Source: Candidatus Poribacteria bacterium
GTDB lineage: Bacteria; Poribacteria; WGA-4E; GCA-2687025
DNA: 6,733 nt
Direction of reading: 5' to 3'
NCBI GenBank assembly: GCA_027625215.1
Contig: JAQBWJ010000126.1
Coordinates: forward strand, 1-6,733
Below are positions 1-5,729 of this stretch, piece by piece (positions within the stretch are counted from its first letter, which is position 1; every line of letters begins with the position of its first letter). The notes beneath the pieces were generated by a model that was given only the letters and a program-made list of their open reading frames with translations, searched no databases and was not told the origin of the DNA. A program made the position numbers and the translations under genes.

Positions 1-593
1 GTGGGCCTCTGGTCGTCGCGCGCGAGGGGGTGACGGCGGAATCGCTGAAAGGCAAGCGCGTCGCCATTCCCGGCAAACGGACGACCGCCGCGCTACTACT
101 GCGGCTGTTCAACGCATCCGTGACCGACCTCGTGGTGATGCCGTTCGACAAAATCCTTCAAGCAACGGCGGACGGGACGGTTGACGCGGGACTCATCATC
201 CACGAAAGCCGATTCACCTACCAACGGCACGGACTTCATCAAGTTGTCGATCTGGGCGAGTGGTGGGAAGAATCGACAGGACACGCGATCCCGTTGGGGG
301 GTATCTTGGCGAGGCGGTCGCTTGGAGCGGCACGAATCGCCGCCATCGACCGCGCGTTGAAAGCGAGCGTCGAACGCGCCTACTCCAACCCCGCCGACAT
401 TTGGGACACCGTTCGCGCGCACGCTCAAGAGATGGACGATGACGTGATGCGGCGACACATCGACCTCTACGTGAACGAGTTTACGCTCGACTATGGCGAC
501 GAAGGCGAAGACGCGATCCGATACCTCTTCAACGCGGCAGAAGAACTCGGTATCATCCCGCGAAGCGACCGCACGTTGTTTATTGATCGATAA
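1..593 (+). CDS. mqnD: 1,4-dihydroxy-6-naphthoate synthase (MqnD), 5' end outside window
   Basis: MqnD acts late in the futalosine route to menaquinone, converting cyclic dehypoxanthine futalosine into 1,4-dihydroxy-6-naphthoate in the cytoplasm. The reading frame is open from base 3 to the TAA at 591-593. A GTG at base 30 could be read as a start, but the codons before it give GPLVVAREG, which matches the family segment ahead of the conserved L-K-G-K-R-V-A-I-P-G stretch. The gene therefore begins upstream of the window, and about 196 residues of a protein usually near 270-290 residues are visible. Family signatures include IIHESRFTYQRHGL, whose His is in the region proposed as catalytic, then VVDLGEWWEESTGHAIPLGG and, near the C-terminus, VNEFTLDYGDEG. 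These distinguish MqnD from the related MqnA. The C-terminus looks complete. The next gene starts 21 bases downstream, so co-transcription is possible, although no shared pathway is known. Confidence 0.93.
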   Translation, partial: GPLVVAREGVTAESLKGKRVAIPGKRTTAALLLRLFNASVTDLVVMPFDKILQATADGTVDAGLIIHESRFTYQRHGLHQVVDLGEWWEESTGHAIPLGGILARRSLGAARIAAIDRALKASVERAYSNPADIWDTVRAHAQEMDDDVMRRHIDLYVNEFTLDYGDEGEDAIRYLFNAAEELGIIPRSDRTLFIDR

Positions 594-600
594 CCGCGAT

Positions 601-607
601 GAAGGAG
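601..607 (+). promoter_or_regulatory. Ribosome binding site for the PhyH-like gene
   Basis: GAAGGAG lies 7 bases before the GTG at 615. It is a strong Shine-Dalgarno match and fixes this GTG as the start of the oxygenase gene. Confidence 0.8.
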
Positions 608-614
608 ACCCCCT

Positions 615-1298
615 GTGACGAAACCCGTCTTATCGCCGGAACAGATCGCCTCCTATTTTGAAAACGGGTACTTGCATGTGTCCGGCTTGATCCCCGACGA
701 AATCTCGAAGCGCGGCGAAGACGCCATGTGGCGCAACATGGGCATCGACCGCGACGATCCCTCCACATGGGACAAACGCGAGCGCGGACATACCGCGTTT
801 GACGATCCCGATCTCGTCGCCTGTTACACGGAAGACTATTGCACGGCGGCGTGGCAGGTGAGCGAAGGCGACCTCTCGCGCGAGCGTTTCAAGCCGCCTT
901 CGCGCGGATATTCGATCAACACGTTTCCGCAGGAAGGCGAGTGGCGTCCGCACGGAGGACACCTCGACCACTCGATTAAGGAACACGGTCACAAGACGTT
1001 TCCGTACGCCTATCGAGTCGCGGCGATGACCTACCTCAGCGACGTGGAATCGCACGGCGGCGCGACAATTGTATGGCCCGGCTCGATCCACAAAGTCGAT
1101 GCGTTCGCGCGATCCGATCCCGAAAAGTACGAGATGATGTGGGAATTGGGGCGCGCCGTTCACGAGCTCAATCTGGGCGAACCGATTGAGATACCCGCGA
1201 AACGCGGCGATGTGTTGCTTTACCACGTTTTCTGCATCCACTCCGGCAGCATGAACGTGAACAAGTACCCGCGTCTCGCAATGAACATGAAATGGTAA
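615..1298 (+). CDS. PhyH family Fe(II)/2-oxoglutarate dioxygenase
   Basis: A 227-residue cytoplasmic protein of the phytanoyl-CoA dioxygenase family. These are non-haem iron enzymes that hydroxylate or otherwise oxidise small molecules using O2 and 2-oxoglutarate. The N-terminus (SPEQIASYFENGYLHVSGLI, residues 7-26) is the usual family opening. The iron ligands are visible: His116 and Asp118 in the HxD motif (GGHLDH) and distal His209 in FCIHSGSMN. Arg220 lies 11 residues after the distal His, the same spacing as His264 and Arg275 of human PHYH, and should bind 2-oxoglutarate. GGATIVWPGSIH (148-159) is the conserved strand and turn between the iron ligands. The GTG start is supported by the strong Shine-Dalgarno upstream. 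The chain ends seven residues after Arg220, so it is a compact but apparently complete member. The substrate cannot be predicted: bacterial members act on very different compounds. It sits 21 bases after mqnD and 39 bases before the WD40 gene. Confidence 0.9.
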   Translation: MTKPVLSPEQIASYFENGYLHVSGLIPDEISKRGEDAMWRNMGIDRDDPSTWDKRERGHTAFDDPDLVACYTEDYCTAAWQVSEGDLSRERFKPPSRGYSINTFPQEGEWRPHGGHLDHSIKEHGHKTFPYAYRVAAMTYLSDVESHGGATIVWPGSIHKVDAFARSDPEKYEMMWELGRAVHELNLGEPIEIPAKRGDVLLYHVFCIHSGSMNVNKYPRLAMNMKW

Positions 1299-1337
1299 AC
1301 GAGCCGTCGGTATGAAATCGACTTGGCGAAAGGGCCC

Positions 1338-2756
1338 ATGAGTTGGCGCGTGTTCGTGCTGCTTCTCGTTGCGATAGGCGGCTCATCGGCGCAGACGGCG
1401 CCGTCCGTGCGGTTGGAGCCTGTCGAGACGTACGGGAAGGGGATGGTCGGCGCCTCGGCGATTTCGCCGGACGGATCGACCGTTGCGGTCGTTGTGTCGC
1501 GCGACATCTTCTTCCTCGACGGAGGGACGTTGGAGCGGACGGGGACGATCCCAAACGCGCACGACGCGGCGATTCGCGCCATCGCGTATCATCCTATCGG
1601 GGATCACATCATCGCCGTTGCGGCGGATGGCATCGCGTCCTCGTGGGATGCGAACCGCCATATACGCACGCACCGTTTCGACTTGATGCCGGACGAAGAA
1701 CCCAACGGCGCGGAACGGTGGAGCATCCGAATCTACCCGGAGCTCGCGCAGTTCATTCGTTCGACTCCGAACGATCCGATTGAGCAAGTCGCGGTGTGGC
1801 GTTTCGACCGAGATAAGCCTTCCGCCATGTCGAACTGGGACACCGCGCATCGGTATCGTTGGACGGAACAGACGGCGGACATGCGATACGGCGCGGGGTA
1901 CGTCAAGAATTCGGACGGCTCCGCGTCGTTCGTTCTCAAGAATGCCATCACCGATGAGCCCGCGCTGACTCGTCCAGAAAGCGCCGTACCGTGGTATCGT
2001 TTCAGCGCGGACAACCAGTTTATCGCCATCGGCACATTCGACCGACTCGGTTTCGAGGTGATTCGACTCGAAACGGGCAAGGTCGTCCCACTGGCGAAGT
2101 TGTCGATGGCGGACTTGGCGTCGTGCGGGCTAACGCTCCCCCAGTACAAACTCGCCAAAAGCCCCGCGCTTACCGACGGCTACACATTCGAGGGACGACC
2201 CCTCAACCGCGAACTGATGCGCCTCCTCCCTCCCGAACGCCAGGAGTGGGCGCGCAACTGGGTCATCTCGGCGGGGATGCGTACCTGCGACGCGATCCCG
2301 CCCGCCATCGAATCGACCTACCGAGACCTCTACCACACGCTCCCCGACATGACGTTCGCGTTCAGCCGACCCGCGTCGCTGTGGGCGATTGCCGTCTCAG
2401 GCGGCGAGGACGTGCCGGAACTCGTCCACCACATCCAACTGTGGGACCACGAAACGCATCGGCGGGTCGGTGTGTTGAAGGGTCACGAGATGAGACATGT
2501 CGGCGCGAACGGCGGGCGGTTGGAGTACGTTCACGCGCTCGCGTTCCACCCGAACGGCGCGTTGCTCGCGTCGGGAGGCGAAGACCGGACGATCCGACTG
2601 TGGCACATCCCGACTCAAACGCTCGTTGCAACCGTGACCGGACACGACTCGCCCGTGCGCTATCTTGCGTTTTCGCCGGATGGAAGCCGTCTGCTCTCCG
2701 GCGGCTCGGACGGGCGCGTGATCGAGTGGCGCGTTGAATCATCCGACCAGCCGTGA
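1338..2756 (+). CDS. Exported WD40-repeat protein
   Basis: A 472-residue protein with an N-terminal signal peptide and WD40 propeller repeats, likely a secreted or periplasmic scaffold or binding protein with no visible catalytic motif. The ATG at 1338 is preferred because it starts directly before a classical leader (Arg4, hydrophobic 5-13, probable signal peptidase I cleavage after Ala18 in GGSSAQT). An in-frame TTG at 1323 would add five residues but has no ribosome site; the ATG has only a weak, close one (AAAGG, 1329-1333). Clear repeats lie at the C-terminus: residues 361-383 end one blade (IQLWDHET, LKGH), 395-423 form the next (LAFHPNGALLASGGEDRTIR, then LWHIP) and 435-466 the last (LAFSPDGSRLLSGGSDGR, then VIEW). 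N-terminal blades at about 36-110 are weaker. Residues about 255-340 do not look like WD40 and hold the only two cysteines, Cys263 and Cys317. Interaction partners are unknown. Confidence 0.85.
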   Translation: MSWRVFVLLLVAIGGSSAQTAPSVRLEPVETYGKGMVGASAISPDGSTVAVVVSRDIFFLDGGTLERTGTIPNAHDAAIRAIAYHPIGDHIIAVAADGIASSWDANRHIRTHRFDLMPDEEPNGAERWSIRIYPELAQFIRSTPNDPIEQVAVWRFDRDKPSAMSNWDTAHRYRWTEQTADMRYGAGYVKNSDGSASFVLKNAITDEPALTRPESAVPWYRFSADNQFIAIGTFDRLGFEVIRLETGKVVPLAKLSMADLASCGLTLPQYKLAKSPALTDGYTFEGRPLNRELMRLLPPERQEWARNWVISAGMRTCDAIPPAIESTYRDLYHTLPDMTFAFSRPASLWAIAVSGGEDVPELVHHIQLWDHETHRRVGVLKGHEMRHVGANGGRLEYVHALAFHPNGALLASGGEDRTIRLWHIPTQTLVATVTGHDSPVRYLAFSPDGSRLLSGGSDGRVIEWRVESSDQP

Positions 2757-2777
2757 CGCCGAAGACGCCCATCACGC

Positions 2778-2807
2778 TTTTCAGCGTTCGCGGGGTACTG
2801 CTACACT
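2778..2807 (+). promoter_or_regulatory. Candidate sigma-70 promoter, extended -10 type
   Basis: In the 99-base gap before the GH2-like gene, TACACT (2802-2807) matches 4 of 6 bases of the -10 consensus. It is preceded by TG plus one base (2799-2801), the extended -10 element. TTTTCA (2778-2783) matches 4 of 6 bases of the -35 element, with an 18-base spacer. Transcription would start near 2814, leaving a leader of about 40 bases. This fits the GH2-like gene and the dehydrogenase being a transcription unit separate from the upstream genes. Sigma-factor preferences of the host are unknown, so this is a pattern match only. The gap also holds a four-pair hairpin (2774-2777 with 2784-2787) without a T-run, too weak to call a terminator. 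Confidence 0.35.
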
Positions 2808-2839
2808 GAATGGTAAGGGGTTCATCACGCCGCACCCGT

Positions 2840-2846
2840 AAGGAAA
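2840..2846 (+). promoter_or_regulatory. Ribosome binding site for the GH2-like gene
   Basis: AAGGAAA ends 9 bases before the ATG at 2856; its AAGGA core ends 11 bases before. The spacing is slightly long but acceptable, and this is the only purine-rich site near the start. Confidence 0.6.
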
Positions 2847-2855
2847 CGCATACCG

Positions 2856-5492
2856 ATGTATTACGAACTATTGAGCGATGACCGCTGGTCGTTTTTGATC
2901 GACCCGGAAAATCGCGGGCGACAAGAGGGCTGGATGCACGAGCCGCCCTCAGACGCCGTCACCATCTCCGTGCCCAGTTGTATCGAGGAAACGCACCCGT
3001 ACACGGACGGCGTCGTTTGGTACTGGAAGACATTTCGCGCGTCGCAACTGCCCGACGACCACTTTTTTCGCCTCTGTTTCGAGGGCGTTGACTACTTCGC
3101 GGAGGCGTGGCTGAACGGACACTATCTCGGTGGAGTACAAAGCGGGCTGTTGCCGTTTTTGTTTGAAGTGACGCGCGCCCTGCATCCGACCGACAATCTG
3201 CTCTCCGTCAGGGTGATCGACCCCGCGCATGGAACGTCCGTCGACGGCTATCAACTCGGCAACGTGCCGGGCGGCAAACAGCACGAGAACCCTTGGTCTT
3301 CGGGGCAACCGCACTACAACTACGGCGGCATCCTCCAAGACGTGTTTCTCGATGGGCGCAACCTCCAATGGATCGACGACGTGTACATCCAACCGAACGT
3401 CGAGGACTCCGCAATCGAGGTGCAGGTCGAACTCGGCGACCGCACAGGACACATGGACTCGCTGACCGTCGAGGCGACCGTCTATCCCGACTATCCCGAA
3501 GCGGGCGAACCAGTCGCGCGGGCGCGTCGGCGCGTGCGGATCGGCAAGGGGCGGCGCGACGTGCATCTCAGCCTGTTTCTCCCAAAGATGGTGCGGTGGG
3601 AAGTCCACAACGCTCACCTCTATCGCCTCAACGTGACGCTGTTCCGCGACGACGAACTGCTCGACATGCGCTCCGAGCGGTTCGGAATGCGCGACGTGTC
3701 GTTCAAGGACGGGCGCGTCACCGTCAACGGGCGACCGATTCTATTGCGCGGGTTCCTGTACAACCAGATATGGCCCATCACGTTGGGTCGTCCGTACGGC
3801 AAGATGGCGCGGCGCGATATCGAACTCGCTGTTGACGCGGGCGCAAACTTGATGCGGACGTTCAGCAAATCGCCGTTCAGGGCGACGCTCGACGCCTGCG
3901 ACGAGATGGGGATGCTCCTACAAGTGGAAACACTGGCGGCGTCGCAACTGACGAAGGGCACCGTCTCGTCGCGGGCTCGACATTTAGAAGATCTGATGAT
4001 TCGTCAGGTGCGTCGTGACCGCAACCGAGCGTCCGTCATGTGGTGGTGCTGCCTCCACGACACGACGGACGAGATGCTCACCTACGCGACGCAACAACTT
4101 CTTCCCAAGATTCGGATGCTAGATCCGACGCGCGTCATTCTGAACGCCGACAATGCGGAACCGGAAGGCTGCGTCCAGTGGCTTCCCGACGAGCCGGAGC
4201 CGCAGCAGCACTTTGAGCAGCGTCATTGGTATCTGTTTGAGAACGTCAGCCCGACCGAGCCGGTTGGGCACAGCCGCGTCGCCAGCACGACGGAGCGCGT
4301 GCGACAACTGCGCGGGCGCGAACTGATGGGCAAGGCGGACCCCGCGTCCAAGCCGTTCTACCTGAGCGAATGGGGCGCGCCGCACGGTTCCGAATGGGGC
4401 GTGCTGCTCGAAACGTATTCGAACCATCGCGACGATCTCGAAGACGCGACGCTGTTCCGCGACTTGGTCGAGCACCATCGCCAACAGTATGCGCGTTTGC
4501 GGTTGGAAGAACGCGGTTTCCCCACTTTTGACGCCTTTTTGACCGCCGGGAAACGCGCCGCCGCCAAACGGTACGAAGAATACCTGACGGCGCTGTGGGG
4601 CAACCCGAAGGCAATCGGTCACTGTCTCACCGCGTTCGAGGACAGCGGGTACGCAATTTCCGGCGTCGTCGATATCTGGCGAAACCAGAAGGTCAGTTCG
4701 TTTCAAAAAATACGCGAACTGAACTCGCCGAGCCTACTGAACGTCGACTGGCAGCCGCGCACGCTCTACGTGGGCGATCCGGTGAACGTCGATGTCTCGT
4801 TGGTGAACGAGCACGAACTCGAAGCAGGCAACAATGTGCTGTCGCTGTCGTTACAGGGTCCCGAACAGTCCACCTTGTGGAACGTTCAGGAGAAGGTGCG
4901 CGTCACGGGCGACTTGATTCAGCCGTTGTTCGCATACCCGTTGAAGGGCGCGTCGATGGGGGGTCCTCATCGTCTGACGGTTGTCCTCCGCAAGGAAGGC
5001 GCGGCGGAGGGTCAGAGCGAGGCGGTGCACGTCCGCAACATCTCCGTGTTCGAGCGCGTCCCTCCGAGACACATTGAAGTCGCCACGCCGTTCGTGTGGG
5101 AGTCGGAATCGAAGTTGTCGCCGATGTTGGACTCCATCGGCGTGCCGAGCCAACCCGTCAGCGCGCCGGAGCATCTCAACACGAACGCGCCAATCATCGT
5201 CACCGTCGGCGAACTGAACGACGACAACATGGCGATGTGGAAAGCCGTTCTCGCCAAATGGGAATCGGGATCGCCGTTGATCGTCCTCGACCACCGCATC
5301 TTCGCGGACGGCGACGATCTGATGGCGCACTTCCCCGCGATGGACGACTGGAAACCGAACCCGCGATTGCTCTCATGGGACTACGGCGGGGCGCGATTCA
5401 TCACGAATCACCCGATGTTCACGGGGTTGCCGCAGGGGTGCTCGGTCGGTTCGACGGACATCTATGCGCGGCTCTGCCCGGTGGACAGTTAG
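2856..5492 (+). CDS. Glycoside hydrolase family 2-like protein, ended early by an in-frame TAG
   Basis: GH2 enzymes are retaining exo-glycosidases (beta-galactosidase, beta-mannosidase, beta-glucuronidase). This one has 878 residues before the TAG and no signal peptide, so it should be cytoplasmic. Domains in order: jelly-roll sugar-binding domain, about 1-170 (VVWYWKTF at 53-60; FEGVDYFAEAWLNGHYLGG at 75-93); Ig-like domain, about 171-285; TIM barrel from about 290 (VNGRPILLRGF at 290-300; DACDEMGMLLQVE at 346-358) to about 615; Ig-like domain, about 625-735; and an alpha/beta C-terminal domain from about 740 that looks glutamine-amidotransferase-like. Glu505 in YLSEWGA fits the nucleophile. 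The acid/base site is unusual: SVMWWCCLHD (393-402) has His401-Asp402 where the family has Asn-Glu. The usual R-T-S-H-Y-P motif is replaced by RTFSKSP (334-340). The start has a ribosome site and a candidate promoter. The frame continues after the TAG for 71 more codons. Substrate is unknown, and activity is uncertain given the changed residues. Confidence 0.85.
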   Translation: MYYELLSDDRWSFLIDPENRGRQEGWMHEPPSDAVTISVPSCIEETHPYTDGVVWYWKTFRASQLPDDHFFRLCFEGVDYFAEAWLNGHYLGGVQSGLLPFLFEVTRALHPTDNLLSVRVIDPAHGTSVDGYQLGNVPGGKQHENPWSSGQPHYNYGGILQDVFLDGRNLQWIDDVYIQPNVEDSAIEVQVELGDRTGHMDSLTVEATVYPDYPEAGEPVARARRRVRIGKGRRDVHLSLFLPKMVRWEVHNAHLYRLNVTLFRDDELLDMRSERFGMRDVSFKDGRVTVNGRPILLRGFLYNQIWPITLGRPYGKMARRDIELAVDAGANLMRTFSKSPFRATLDACDEMGMLLQVETLAASQLTKGTVSSRARHLEDLMIRQVRRDRNRASVMWWCCLHDTTDEMLTYATQQLLPKIRMLDPTRVILNADNAEPEGCVQWLPDEPEPQQHFEQRHWYLFENVSPTEPVGHSRVASTTERVRQLRGRELMGKADPASKPFYLSEWGAPHGSEWGVLLETYSNHRDDLEDATLFRDLVEHHRQQYARLRLEERGFPTFDAFLTAGKRAAAKRYEEYLTALWGNPKAIGHCLTAFEDSGYAISGVVDIWRNQKVSSFQKIRELNSPSLLNVDWQPRTLYVGDPVNVDVSLVNEHELEAGNNVLSLSLQGPEQSTLWNVQEKVRVTGDLIQPLFAYPLKGASMGGPHRLTVVLRKEGAAEGQSEAVHVRNISVFERVPPRHIEVATPFVWESESKLSPMLDSIGVPSQPVSAPEHLNTNAPIIVTVGELNDDNMAMWKAVLAKWESGSPLIVLDHRIFADGDDLMAHFPAMDDWKPNPRLLSWDYGGARFITNHPMFTGLPQGCSVGSTDIYARLCPVDS
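5490..5492 (+). other. In-frame TAG interrupting the GH2-like gene
   Basis: This TAG lies in the GH2-like frame (codon 879). The same frame stays open from 5493 to a second TAG at 5706-5708, and the downstream residues look like the natural end of the protein. Without this codon the protein would be 950 residues long. The second TAG clearly terminates, being followed 21 bases later by a start with its own ribosome site, so wholesale reassignment of TAG in this genome is unlikely. A single base change from a sense codon such as CAG, TGG, TTG, TCG, AAG or GAG would produce it. Confidence 0.85.
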
Positions 5493-5708
5493 CAAATCCA
5501 CGAGATGCCGAAGTCGGTAGGATGCGATGTCGCCGCATTCCACGCGAACATCGAAGCGCGCGACCCCTACACCGCCGACGTGTGCATCCTGACGCACCAA
5601 GACCGCAAGATGATGCTTTCGACGTTCAACCTCGTCGCCAATCTCGGCGTCGATCCGGCGTCCGACCGACTTGTATTGAACATGTTGCAGCAGTTTTCGT
5701 ACCGATAG
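5493..5708 (+). pseudogene. Detached C-terminal part of the GH2-like protein
   Basis: Seventy-one codons in the frame of the GH2-like gene, directly after its TAG. The translation contains ADVCILTHQDRKMMLSTFNL and then NLGVDPASDRLVLNML. This reads like the last strands and final helix of the alpha/beta C-terminal domain begun upstream (ITNHPMFTGLPQGCSVGS). If translated alone it could start at the ATG at 5505, 12 bases after the TAG, as a 67-residue peptide by re-initiation; no good ribosome site precedes that ATG. A fragment of this kind would not fold independently, so an autonomous small gene is unlikely. The frame shows no further stops or shifts, so the break is recent, tolerated by read-through, or an artefact. 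Confidence 0.75.
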
Positions 5709-5719
5709 TTCCACGCAAC

Positions 5720-5723
5720 GGAG
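5720..5723 (+). promoter_or_regulatory. Ribosome binding site for the dehydrogenase
   Basis: GGAG lies 6 bases before the ATG at 5730, in the 21-base gap after the GH2-like frame. It supports this ATG as the start and translation from a shared transcript. Confidence 0.65.
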
Positions 5724-5729
5724 CGACTC

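Noticed and set aside
30..32. GTG as start codon of mqnD
   Set aside because: The codons upstream to the window edge encode GPLVVARE, which belongs to the conserved family sequence, so the true start lies outside the window.
630..1241. 203-codon minus-strand frame opposite the PhyH-like gene
   Set aside because: Arg- and Val-rich low-complexity translation with no family signature, while the + strand shows the complete iron-binding motif set.
1991..2737. 248-codon + strand frame inside the WD40 gene
   Set aside because: Extremely rich in Arg and Pro, typical of an out-of-frame reading of GC-rich coding DNA. The WD40 frame is clearly the real one.
2774..2787. Rho-independent terminator after the WD40 gene
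   Set aside because: The hairpin has only four pairs and no following run of T.
5490..5492. Genome-wide reassignment of TAG to an amino acid
   Set aside because: The extended GH2-like frame itself ends in TAG at 5706-5708, just before a new gene with its own ribosome site, so TAG still appears to act as a stop.
5505..5708. A separate 67-residue small gene
   Set aside because: It shares the GH2-like frame, begins 12 bases after the TAG, lacks a convincing ribosome site, and reads as the end of the upstream domain.
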